DNA of 64,000 nt. Source: Chryseobacterium luquanense. Its GTDB lineage: Bacteria > Bacteroidota > Bacteroidia > Flavobacteriales > Weeksellaceae. Both the position numbers and the translations under genes were made by a program. How positions within the stretch are numbered: the first letter of the stretch is position 1; each line of letters opens with the position of its first letter. Of this stretch, positions 24,711 to 32,633 are shown one piece after another. The notes under the pieces were generated by a model. The model was not told the DNA's origin. It ran no database searches and saw nothing but the letters and a program-made list of their open reading frames with translations. The stretch is from assembly GCF_026460945.1 (NCBI RefSeq), contig NZ_JAOVZV010000014.1, positions 62,001-126,000 of the forward strand, in the 5' to 3' direction.

Positions 24711-24753
24711 TAGAGTTTGAGTCTAGCGCGTCTACCAATTCCGCCAACTGGGC
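24672..24753 (-). tRNA. tRNA-Leu(CAA)
   Basis: A class II tRNA of 82 bases without encoded CCA. The acceptor arms GCCCAGT and ACTGGGT pair (G-U at the first position). The anticodon arm CTAGA-CTCAAAC-TCTAG gives anticodon CAA. A short variable arm and the T loop GTTCGATTC are clear. It reads codon UUG. The prophage integrase is directly beyond its 3' end, so this is the probable attachment site; the tRNA is intact. Confidence 0.93.
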
Positions 24754-24781
24754 AAGTGTTATTGTGCTGTAAATCGGTGTG

Positions 24782-24810
24782 CAAATATAGAAACTTTTTC
24801 TATTATTCAA
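24782..24810 (-). promoter_or_regulatory. Promoter of tRNA-Leu
   Basis: On the minus strand TTG, an 18-base spacer and TATATTTG match the Bacteroidota consensus perfectly. The -7 box is about 28 bases before the tRNA 5' end. Confidence 0.8.
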
Positions 24811-24831
24811 AAACTTTTTATCAACTTTTCT

Positions 24832-25599
24832 TTAAAAATTTATTTCCAAACCATCGTAGGCAAGGTGGATTCCGGGTGGAAGTTCCTTGTCTTCAATATT
24901 ATGCAAGCCGAAATGATGACTAATGTGCGTTAAAAATAATTTCTTAGGTTTTAATTCTTCAAACAATTTTATGACATCCGGCAAGACAAAATGGGCAGGG
25001 TGGGGATCAAATTTACGAATGCAGTTTAAAATTAATACATCCAGACCATGAAGTTTTTCCTTTTCCGAATCAGAAATGAAATTAGCATCGGTGATATAAG
25101 CAAGATTTTTAAACTTATATCCCAAAACAGAAATTTTATAATGAATAACCTCAACCGGAGTTATTTCAGTATCTAAAACAGTGAAACTTTCTTTATCAAT
25201 TTCGTGCAAATCGAAAGCCGGCGCTCCGGGATATCGTACATCTGCAAAAGCGTAAGGAAAACGGTTTTTCACTTCGTTTCCGACTCTTGAAAGGCAATAA
25301 ATCGGCATATTTTCACCACTTTTAAAAATCAAAGGGCGCATATCATCCAAACCAATCACATGATCGTTATGTTCATGGGTGAGAAGAGTAATATCTACAT
25401 GACTTTCTTTGTTGATAAGCATTTGTTGCCTGAAATCTGGTCCGCAATCGATAAGAATTTTTCGGTTTTCATTGGTTGTGACCATTGCTGAAGCCCTGAA
25501 ACGGCTGTCTTTTGGGTTTTGTGAAGTACACACCTCACAAGTGCAGCCAATTACCGGTACACCCTGTGAAGTTCCTGTTCCTAAAAATTTCAACTTCAT
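24832..25599 (-). CDS. MBL-fold metal-dependent hydrolase, PhnP-like (255 aa)
   Basis: The metal site T-H-E-H-N-D-H is at residues 74-80. The N-terminus L-G-T-G-T-S-Q-G-V-P followed by G-C-T-C-E-V-C (an extra cysteine cluster) is typical of the PhnP-like group of the metallo-beta-lactamase fold. Further metal ligands are seen in I-T-D-A-N-F and L-T-H-I-S-H-H. Such enzymes are phosphodiesterases or related hydrolases; the substrate here cannot be told. It lies just outside the prophage and is a normal host gene. Confidence 0.85.
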   Translation of the reverse strand: MKLKFLGTGTSQGVPVIGCTCEVCTSQNPKDSRFRASAMVTTNENRKILIDCGPDFRQQMLINKESHVDITLLTHEHNDHVIGLDDMRPLIFKSGENMPIYCLSRVGNEVKNRFPYAFADVRYPGAPAFDLHEIDKESFTVLDTEITPVEVIHYKISVLGYKFKNLAYITDANFISDSEKEKLHGLDVLILNCIRKFDPHPAHFVLPDVIKLFEELKPKKLFLTHISHHFGLHNIEDKELPPGIHLAYDGLEINF

Positions 25600-25653
25600 T
25601 TTGTTTTGAGGTTGGTTTAATTTTGGTAAATTTACGAAAAATTTAATGTCCTA

Positions 25654-27081
25654 ATGTATCAGAAATTAACTCCTAAACAAAAAGCATTAACAATTAATCT
25701 AGATCCTACCATTTACGGTACTTTCGCAGAGATTGGAGCAGGGCAGGAAACTGTTCGACACTTTTTTAGAGCAGGGGGAGCTTCCGGTACAATTGCTAAG
25801 GCAATGTCGGCTTACGACAAAGATTTTAGTGATGCCATCTACGGAAAAGAAGTAAAAAACAGGTATGTTACCCAAAACAGACTCCGTAAAATGCTTCGTT
25901 ATGAAGTGTCACTTATTGAAGAAAGAATTTCAAGAGACAACAATCCCGGGAGAAAGTATTTTTCTTACGCAAATACGGTAACCACAATCAATTTTGATAA
26001 AACAGTAAAAGGTCACGGTTGGGTAGGAATTCGTTTTCAGGTGAATGAAAATGAAGATTATAATGAAATTGTAATCCACGTTAAATTCAAAGAAAATGAT
26101 GCTACTTTACAGCAGGAAACTCTTGGGAATCTTGGTGTAAATCTTATTTTCGGAGCTTATCATTATTATGATAACCCACGAAGATTGATCGAATCTCTTT
26201 ACGATGATATTGCAATAGATAGTCTTGAGATTGATATGATTGATTTCAACGGGCCTGCTTTTGCTTACGTTGATAACCGATTAATGTCTTTACAGCTCGT
26301 GAAAAATAATATGACCGATGCTGTAATTTTCAATTCTCAAGGGAACAATATGCTTCCTGCAGATATTTTGTACAAGAAAAATATTTTTGCAGTAAGAGGT
26401 AGTTTCAGACCGGTTACAAAGGTTAATATTGATATGCTTAAGAGCGGAATCGATATGTTTCTAAAAGATGCAATCTGTACTCAGGAAGAAACAGAGATTT
26501 TAATCGAAATTACCATTTCAAACCTTCGTGCAGACGGAGACATTGATGAAAGAGATTTCCTTGATAGAGTAGACGTTCTTGGTAAATTAGGATATACAGT
26601 TATCATTTCAAACTTCTCAGAATATTACAGATTAATAGATTATTTCTCTCACTATACAAACGGCGATATTGGCGTTACAATGGGAGTAAACAATATGTTG
26701 ATGGTATTTGACGAGAAATATTATAAAGATCTTTCAGGTGGAATTTTGGAAGCATTTGGTAAGTTTTTCAGAAACGGAATGAGAGTGTACCTTTATCCTT
26801 ACAAAGATCCTGAAACTCACGAATTATTAGATTCTTCAAACTTAAAAGTGGAAGAAAATTTAAAAGATTTATACAAATATTTCAAGATGAATAATCGTAT
26901 TGTAGATATTACCAATTACAATCCTGAGTTTTTGGAGATTTATTCAAGAGAAATTTTAAGAAAAATTGCCTGTAACATGAGTGGTTGGGAAAATCAGGTT
27001 CCCGAAGGAGTTGCAGAAATGATAAAAGAAAGAGCGATGTTCGGTTTTAAAAACGAGCTGTCTCTAAAACAATTTTCATAA
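25654..27081 (+). CDS. Conserved Bacteroidota protein of unknown function (475 aa)
   Basis: A cytosolic protein with a conserved N-terminal stretch (L-T-I-N-L-D-P-x-I-Y-G-T-F-A-E-I-G-A-G-Q-E, R-A-G-G-A-S-G-T-I-A-K). I recall homologues in many genomes, some labelled nicotinate-nucleotide adenylyltransferase. However, the nucleotidyltransferase signature (H-x-G-H) is not seen, so I do not adopt that name. The next gene starts 12 bases after it, so they are likely one operon. Confidence 0.8.
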   Translation: MYQKLTPKQKALTINLDPTIYGTFAEIGAGQETVRHFFRAGGASGTIAKAMSAYDKDFSDAIYGKEVKNRYVTQNRLRKMLRYEVSLIEERISRDNNPGRKYFSYANTVTTINFDKTVKGHGWVGIRFQVNENEDYNEIVIHVKFKENDATLQQETLGNLGVNLIFGAYHYYDNPRRLIESLYDDIAIDSLEIDMIDFNGPAFAYVDNRLMSLQLVKNNMTDAVIFNSQGNNMLPADILYKKNIFAVRGSFRPVTKVNIDMLKSGIDMFLKDAICTQEETEILIEITISNLRADGDIDERDFLDRVDVLGKLGYTVIISNFSEYYRLIDYFSHYTNGDIGVTMGVNNMLMVFDEKYYKDLSGGILEAFGKFFRNGMRVYLYPYKDPETHELLDSSNLKVEENLKDLYKYFKMNNRIVDITNYNPEFLEIYSREILRKIACNMSGWENQVPEGVAEMIKERAMFGFKNELSLKQFS

Positions 27082-27093
27082 AAAATTATTATA

Positions 27094-27543
27094 ATGTCTG
27101 AATTAAAAAAAAGGCTTTCATTTATTTTAGAAAGTCCAAAACATAATACTGAGGAGAAACTTGAAAAAGTTTGTCATTTGTTGGATCAGGAAATTTCTTA
27201 TTTCAACTGGACTGGTTTTTATTTCAAAAATGGAGATAAAGATGAGTTAAAATTAGGTCCTTATGTTGGAGCGGAAACCGATCACATCATTATTCCTTAC
27301 GGTAAAGGAATTTGCGGGCAGGTTGCTGTTTCAAACCAAACATTCATTGTTCCTGATGTTCATTTGCAGGATAATTATTTGAGCTGTTCAATCGATACAA
27401 AGGCGGAAATTGTAGTTCCTATCTTCAAAAACGGAGAAAATATTGGTCAGATTGATATTGATTCTCACACCATCGATCCTTTTACAAAAGAAGATTTAGA
27501 ATTGCTAGAATGGCTTTGTAATGAAGTTTCAAAGATTTTGTAA
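27094..27543 (+). CDS. GAF-domain protein, free methionine-(R)-sulfoxide reductase-like (149 aa)
   Basis: A single GAF domain. The motifs N-W-T-G-F-Y, L-G-P-Y-V-G, G-K-G-I-C-G and D-V-H, then a second cysteine in Y-L-S-C-S and E-I-V-V-P, follow the free Met-R-sulfoxide reductase pattern with cysteines in the usual loops. That enzyme repairs oxidised free methionine. A terminator follows. A plain ligand-binding GAF protein is the alternative. Confidence 0.75.
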   Translation: MSELKKRLSFILESPKHNTEEKLEKVCHLLDQEISYFNWTGFYFKNGDKDELKLGPYVGAETDHIIIPYGKGICGQVAVSNQTFIVPDVHLQDNYLSCSIDTKAEIVVPIFKNGENIGQIDIDSHTIDPFTKEDLELLEWLCNEVSKIL

Positions 27544-27563
27544 TCTTATTTAATATAAAATAT

Positions 27564-27591
27564 AAACTCCGACGAAAAATCGGAGTTTTTT
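27564..27591 (+). terminator. Rho-independent terminator
   Basis: Arms AAACTCCGA and TCGGAGTTT with a T run, after the GAF gene. Confidence 0.85.
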
Positions 27592-27652
27592 ACGAGCAAA
27601 ATATAAATAGGAAAGGGCTTTAGTCCGTTTGGAAAATGGATTTTAACCTAAT

Positions 27653-28381
27653 TTAATGATTAAATTCAGCAATTAATTCCTTAAAATAATTTTCACATTT
27701 TGCGATATGCGTTCCATACCAGGAAAAAGCTTCTCCATCAACAATCATTATTTTTTTATCAGAATAAACAGCTTTTAACTCCTCAATATGTTTTTCTTTA
27801 AATGGAAAAGGTTCTGAGGAAAGCATAATAACATCTGCTTCCTTTAAATCTTCGGTTTGAATTTCCGGATAACGGGTTCGATTTTTAAAAATATTTTCAA
27901 AACCTATTTCAGTTAAAATATGATGGATAAATGTATCTGAGCCAACCGTCATATAAGGATTATTCCAAATCAGATAAGCAACTTTTGTTTTAGAATTAAT
28001 TTTAGTCTGATTGAGAACTTCGTAGATTTTAAGATTAAAAAGCTGCGCTTTTTCTTCTTTATGAAAGAGTAATCCTAAGTTTTTTAATAAATAATAATTG
28101 TCTTCAATCGTTTCGGTATTATAAACATTCACTTTGAAATCTTTCATTAAAATTTCAACTTGTTCTTTTACGTTTTCTTCTTTATTGGCTAAAATTAAGT
28201 CAGGTTTTAAGCTTTTAATCTTCTCAATATTAAGATTTTTTGTACCGCCGATAATTTCTACATTTTTTACTTTTTCTGAAGGATGAATACAGAATTTTGT
28301 TCTGCCAACAACTTCATTTTCCGTTAAACCTAAATCAAATAAAGCTTCTGTAATAGAAGGTACTAAAGAAATAACTCGCAT
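27653..28381 (-). CDS. Helical-backbone substrate-binding protein, BtuF-like, without signal peptide (242 aa)
   Basis: The start L-V-P-S-I-T-E-A-L-F-D-L-G and the motifs V-V-G-R-T-K-F-C, S-L-K-P-D-L-I-L-A and L-S-S-E-P-F-P-F match the TroA/BtuF superfamily of metal-chelate or cobalamin binding proteins. No signal peptide or lipobox is visible, which is odd for a transporter component, and no permease gene is nearby. It may act in the cytosol or be a family member of other function. Confidence 0.75.
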   Translation of the reverse strand: MRVISLVPSITEALFDLGLTENEVVGRTKFCIHPSEKVKNVEIIGGTKNLNIEKIKSLKPDLILANKEENVKEQVEILMKDFKVNVYNTETIEDNYYLLKNLGLLFHKEEKAQLFNLKIYEVLNQTKINSKTKVAYLIWNNPYMTVGSDTFIHHILTEIGFENIFKNRTRYPEIQTEDLKEADVIMLSSEPFPFKEKHIEELKAVYSDKKIMIVDGEAFSWYGTHIAKCENYFKELIAEFNH

Positions 28382-28404
28382 AAAATTTTAGACTTTGCCT
28401 AAAA

Positions 28405-29727
28405 TTACAAAAGTTTTCCGGTTAAAAACATTGCTGCAATCGTAAAATAAATAATTAATCCGGTAACATCAACCAAAGTTGCGACAAATGGTGCAGAAGA
28501 AGTTGCAGGGTCAAGATTAAATTTTTTAAGAATAAACGGAACCATAGAACCGGAAATTGTTCCCCAAAGTACAATCATTGCCAAAGAAATTCCGGCACTG
28601 ATTCCTATGAAAAACCAGTAATCACCATAATCAAACCAACCGAGTTTGTGCCAAATCATAATTCTGAAAAACCCAATTACACCTAAAAAAGTTCCTAAAA
28701 TTAAACCTGTAACCAATTCTTTTTTCATCACAGTCCACCAGTCTTTTACAGTAATCTCCTGTAAAGCCATTGCTCGAATAATCAAAGTTGCAGCCTGCGA
28801 ACCGGAATTTCCGCCACTTGAAATAATTAAAGGAATAAATAGTGCCAAAACTACTGCTTTTTCGATCTCGTTTTCATAAAAACCCATGACAGATGCCGTA
28901 ATCAGTTGTAAAAAGAAAAGAACAATCAGCCAAAGTCCACGCTTTTTAATCATTTCAAACCAATGGGTCTGAATATACGGATCATCAAGGGCTTCAACAC
29001 CTCCAAATTTCTGAATATCTTCGGTGTTTTGTGATTCAATTTGATCTAAAATATCGTCAATCGTTACAATTCCAACCAAAACCCCAGCTTCTGTAATAAT
29101 AGGAAGTGCTGTGCGGTCATATTTTTCGAAATAAGTTACGGCGTCTTCTTTAGAGGTAGTAGTTTTAATAGCAACAAATTGATTATCTGTAAGTTCGGAA
29201 ACCAATGTATCTTCTTCTACTAACAATAAACTTCCCAAAGCCAAATCGTCAATCAAATGATTTCTTTCATCAACAACGTAAAGATGATTAATGGTTTCTA
29301 CCTTTTTTCCGACCTTTTTAATCTGTTGAAGGCATCTTTTTACAGTCCATTCTTTACGGATTTGAATGTAATAAGGCGTCATCAAACGTGCAATAGAATC
29401 AGAATTATAACCTAAAAGTTTCAGAGCAATTCTTCGTTCTTGCGGATTTAAATGGTTGATGGAATATTTAATCAATTCATCCGGGAAATCTTCAAAAAGT
29501 GCAGTTCTGTCATCAGGAGTCATTGCATTCAGGATTTCTGAAACATCATCACTTCCAATACTTCGAATGGTTTCTTCTTGAAAATCCGGATCTAAATGTG
29601 AAAAAACATCGGCTTTGTATTCTTTCGGAACTTTCAGAAAAGCCAACAGTCTTTCATCAGCGTGAAGTTCGCTAAGTCTTTCGGCAATATCGGCGGGATT
29701 AAAGATAAGTTCGTCTGTAGAATTCAA
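28405..29727 (-). CDS. mgtE: Magnesium transporter MgtE (440 aa)
   Basis: Domain order is that of MgtE. The N-terminal domain has [12 protein letters not shown]. Two CBS domains (about residues 130-250) follow, and the C-terminal membrane part has five hydrophobic helices, including the conserved S-S-G-G-N-S-G-S-Q pore segment. The CBS and N domains sense cytosolic magnesium and gate the channel. Length is normal. The neighbouring binding-protein gene is on the same strand 23 bases downstream. Confidence 0.92.
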   Translation of the reverse strand: MNSTDELIFNPADIAERLSELHADERLLAFLKVPKEYKADVFSHLDPDFQEETIRSIGSDDVSEILNAMTPDDRTALFEDFPDELIKYSINHLNPQERRIALKLLGYNSDSIARLMTPYYIQIRKEWTVKRCLQQIKKVGKKVETINHLYVVDERNHLIDDLALGSLLLVEEDTLVSELTDNQFVAIKTTTSKEDAVTYFEKYDRTALPIITEAGVLVGIVTIDDILDQIESQNTEDIQKFGGVEALDDPYIQTHWFEMIKKRGLWLIVLFFLQLITASVMGFYENEIEKAVVLALFIPLIISSGGNSGSQAATLIIRAMALQEITVKDWWTVMKKELVTGLILGTFLGVIGFFRIMIWHKLGWFDYGDYWFFIGISAGISLAMIVLWGTISGSMVPFILKKFNLDPATSSAPFVATLVDVTGLIIYFTIAAMFLTGKLL

Positions 29728-29811
29728 AACATGAAATTTTTGATATGCAAAAATAGCCCAAATTTTTTAGAATTGGAGACCGATGTGCTAAATTTAAGGT
29801 TTATTTAAAGT

Positions 29812-30369
29812 TTAAAAACCAGCTTCTACAGAAGGTTTTATTTTCCTTAATTCTTTCAGAATATTTTTCATGGCGCCATTGGTTCCTATTTTTATTGAGT
29901 TTGCAGCAGAACCTAAAAGCCTCATGTTTTTACGGTAAGTATCATAATCGGATGAGGTAATAAGATTTCCTTCAGAATCAAAAAGTTTCATGCTTATAAC
30001 AACTTGATTGGAGAAAACATATTTTCCCAATCCTACTTTGAAATATTTTACTTTGGGAACAATAGCGAAATCTGCATCGTTGTTTTTGCAGTATTCCATA
30101 ATAGTTTTAGAGTCAATGCTGTCAAAAGAAACCTGAATTTCAGATCTCAGCATTTTATTTTTTCGAAAAGCACTGATGTTATCCGAAACTGCGCTAAAGA
30201 AAGCATGATTAGTGGGTTCTTTTATTTCTTCAATATCGGGTTCTACTTCAGGGTTGAAGTACAGAATTTTCTTTACATTATCATGACCAATGCTTTTCTG
30301 CGCTTTTACAGAAGAAATACTGATGATAAATACAGAAGAAATAAGCGTGTAAAATAAAAAATTTTTCAT
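29812..30369 (-). CDS. Exported protein of unknown function (185 aa)
   Basis: The N-terminus is a clear signal peptide (K-N-F-L-F-Y-T-L-I-S-S-V-F-I-I-S-I-S-S then V-K-A-Q cut site). The mature part has mixed alpha/beta segments (D-A-D-F-A-I-V-P-K-V, K-L-F-D-S-E-G-N) resembling periplasmic proteins of unknown function in Chryseobacterium. No lipobox. Monocistronic. Confidence 0.75.
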   Translation of the reverse strand: MKNFLFYTLISSVFIISISSVKAQKSIGHDNVKKILYFNPEVEPDIEEIKEPTNHAFFSAVSDNISAFRKNKMLRSEIQVSFDSIDSKTIMEYCKNNDADFAIVPKVKYFKVGLGKYVFSNQVVISMKLFDSEGNLITSSDYDTYRKNMRLLGSAANSIKIGTNGAMKNILKELRKIKPSVEAGF

Positions 30370-30579
30370 CTTTTTGTCGGCTGTAAAATTACTGTCTTTT
30401 AATGGGATGACATAATTTTATTAAGATTTTTTTAACATATTTTTCTATCAAAATTAATATATGGAATCAATAATGTTTCCAAAGTTGAAGATTTAATGAT
30501 ATTTTAATTTAAATATTAGAAAGTCAGCGACTTGAAAATGAAATTCTTAAAAGATTTAATGTAATTCTAAAATGTTTTT

Positions 30580-30609
30580 TTGCTGAATTAAAAAATAGTC
30601 GTACTTTTG
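30580..30609 (+). promoter_or_regulatory. Promoter of rpsO
   Basis: TTG at 30,580-30,582, a 19-base spacer and TACTTTTG at 30,602-30,609 match the Bacteroidota consensus. The leader would be about 30 bases. Confidence 0.85.
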
Positions 30610-30644
30610 CACCCGTTACATAATAATCATTAAACAATATTGGA

Positions 30645-30914
30645 ATGTACTTAACAACAGAAAAAAAAGCAGAAATTTTCGCAAAGCACGGAAAATCTGC
30701 ACAAGACACAGGAACAGCTGAAGGACAAGTAGCTCTTTTCACGTTCAGAATTAACCACTTATCTCAGCACTTGAAAGCTAATCGTCATGATTTCAATACT
30801 GAAAGATCTTTGGTGAAATTAGTAGGTAAGAGAAAAAGTTTATTGGATTATCTTAAGAAAAAAGATATTACAAGATACAGAGCGATTATCGCTGAATTAG
30901 GATTAAGAAAATAA
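30645..30914 (+). CDS. rpsO: 30S ribosomal protein S15
   Basis: The 89-residue product has the S15 signature (G-T-A-E-G-Q-V-A-L-F, H-L-K-A-N-R-H-D-F, R-S-L-V-K-L-V-G-K-R-K-S-L-L-D-Y-L). It binds 16S rRNA in the platform of the small subunit. Its start is unusual in beginning M-Y-L-T-T-E-K-K-A-E-I. A terminator follows; pnp is downstream, as in many bacteria, but here separated by the PagL-like gene. Confidence 0.97.
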   Translation: MYLTTEKKAEIFAKHGKSAQDTGTAEGQVALFTFRINHLSQHLKANRHDFNTERSLVKLVGKRKSLLDYLKKKDITRYRAIIAELGLRK

Positions 30915-30934
30915 TCTATCCGGTTTCCAAAATA

Positions 30935-30966
30935 AAGAAGCAACTTCGAAAGAGGTTGCTTTTTTT
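30935..30966 (+). terminator. Rho-independent terminator of rpsO
   Basis: Arms AAGCAACTTC and GAGGTTGCTT with a GAAA loop, then T run. Confidence 0.85.
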
Positions 30967-31062
30967 GTTTAAAATACGGTCAAAATTTTAAAACTTGGCA
31001 TAAGAGTTTACAAATCTTTAAAGAAATCGTTTAAATTTGCTTTTTTTAATAAATCTACTGAT

Positions 31063-32253
31063 TTGAAACACTTTTATTTATTTATATTTCTGCTGATTTC
31101 AGGTTTTTACAATTCTCAGGAATTGGATAGTATTCCAAGGTCAAATCTTCAGGGTTCAGTAAGTATGCAGTTTGGAAAGTTTTTAGGAACTAACGATTAT
31201 CTTAAAACCCTTAAACATAGAGAATTTATCGGAGCTTCTGCAGAACTGACCATACAAACCGATGGAAGTCAGGAGTGGCATAAAAGATTTGGAAGACCTT
31301 ATTATGGAGGAGGAATTGTAGCTTATGATTTCTTGAAAAACAGTGATATGGGAAGACCTTTCGCTGTTTATGGAACCTTTGGTGGAGCTATCAAAGAAAC
31401 GCCAACTCATTCCTGGAATTACAACACAAGCGGTGGTTTTGCTTTCAATTGGACGCCTTTTGATCAGGAAAAAGGGTATCTTAATCAAACTTTCGGATCT
31501 TCAGTGAGTGTGTACATTAACTTCGGAGTCAATTATAAATATTATCTTTCCCAGCATTTAGATTTAGGATTGGGTTTAAATTTTACCCATTTTTCAAATG
31601 GCGCCTTGAAACTTCCCAATAAAGGAATGAATACATTCAATTCACAGCTTTCTCTCACGTATCATTTTGATGAAAGACAATTTGCCCCGAAAGATACTTT
31701 GTCGGTATTTGACAAATATTCTACTTTGGATGTGAATGTTTTTGGTGGCGTAAGACATTCTATTTTTTATGGAAAAGATGAAGGTTTTACATATGATGAT
31801 GTTGATTTGATAGATAAATTTAAAGGAAGATATTATCAGAATTGGGGTTTGGAAACAGTTTACCACAGACAGATTACCTATAAATCTTCACTTGGATTGG
31901 GGTTAGGAATAATGTATGACGAAGATTACAACCATAAATTTTATCAGGATGAAAACGGTAAAATTCAAACAGAGAAAAGATTTCAAAATGATCAGCTTTT
32001 GCTGAATATTTTTCCTTCTTACCGGCTTTCAATTTCAAAATTTGCCATTCAGATTCAGCCTGGGTTTTATTTATTTAAAAAGCCAATCGATAAGCGTTAT
32101 GATAAAACAATTTTCTATCAGAGAGTTGGTTTCCAATATACAATTGGGAAAAATCTGTTAATCGGAATTGGTATTCGTTCATTTATTTTCCATAAAGCTG
32201 ATTATATAGAATGGAGACTCGGTTATAGAATTTTTAATAAGAAAAATCTATAA
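31063..32253 (+). CDS. PagL-type lipid A 3-O-deacylase (acyloxyacyl hydrolase family)
   Basis: The start is TTG at 31,063, which gives a proper signal peptide (M-K-H-F-Y-L-F-I-F-L-L-I-S-G-F). The mature protein has alternating beta strands of an outer-membrane barrel. The catalytic F-x-H-F-S-N-G motif of PagL (His-Ser pair) is seen near residues 180-186. The enzyme removes an acyl chain from lipid A. At 396 aa it is about twice the size of classical PagL. The C-terminal half has further barrel strands (L-G-L-G-L-G-I-M-Y and ending I-E-W-R-L-G-Y-R), as in the long Bacteroidota acyloxyacyl hydrolases. Confidence 0.75.
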   Translation: MKHFYLFIFLLISGFYNSQELDSIPRSNLQGSVSMQFGKFLGTNDYLKTLKHREFIGASAELTIQTDGSQEWHKRFGRPYYGGGIVAYDFLKNSDMGRPFAVYGTFGGAIKETPTHSWNYNTSGGFAFNWTPFDQEKGYLNQTFGSSVSVYINFGVNYKYYLSQHLDLGLGLNFTHFSNGALKLPNKGMNTFNSQLSLTYHFDERQFAPKDTLSVFDKYSTLDVNVFGGVRHSIFYGKDEGFTYDDVDLIDKFKGRYYQNWGLETVYHRQITYKSSLGLGLGIMYDEDYNHKFYQDENGKIQTEKRFQNDQLLLNIFPSYRLSISKFAIQIQPGFYLFKKPIDKRYDKTIFYQRVGFQYTIGKNLLIGIGIRSFIFHKADYIEWRLGYRIFNKKNL

Positions 32254-32633
32254 TTTAAACCCGTTATTTGAAGGTGTTTTTTAATGATTGATAATTAAAC
32301 GATTGTGTTTGTTTGTTGAATGAAATGCCATTGTTTATATTTAAAAAAGAAATCTATCTGAAAAACCTTGCCTTTCTTAGCGATTAAAAAAACGTAAGGA
32401 TAAACAAGGAATTAAAAAAAATACTGAAATAAAGTTAAACAAAGCCGTTTCACTTATTTTCGAAAGACAAAATTTAAAATGCACAACAGATAGTTAACTC
32501 AAATGGAATGATGAATTTAACGCTGAAATACTTTCATCATACTATTTAAAACAAAAACACTAAATTTGCATCACATTTAGACGATATATAATTAATTAAA
32601 GCACTCAATACGGAGTGCGACACAAAACAATTT
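32254..32633 (+). promoter_or_regulatory. pnp upstream region: promoter and leader hairpin
   Basis: This 380-base gap holds no gene. A TAAATTTG -7 box (32,561-32,568) is the likely pnp promoter. The leader contains a perfect 6-bp hairpin GCACTC/GAGTGC (32,601-32,618) ending 15 bases before the start codon. In E. coli pnp is autoregulated through a leader stem-loop. Whether that applies here is unknown. Confidence 0.6.

Noticed and set aside
30986..31020. Second sigma-54-like TTGGCAT sequence before the PagL-like gene
   Set aside because: The -12 GC is missing and a TAAATTTG box sits closer to the start.
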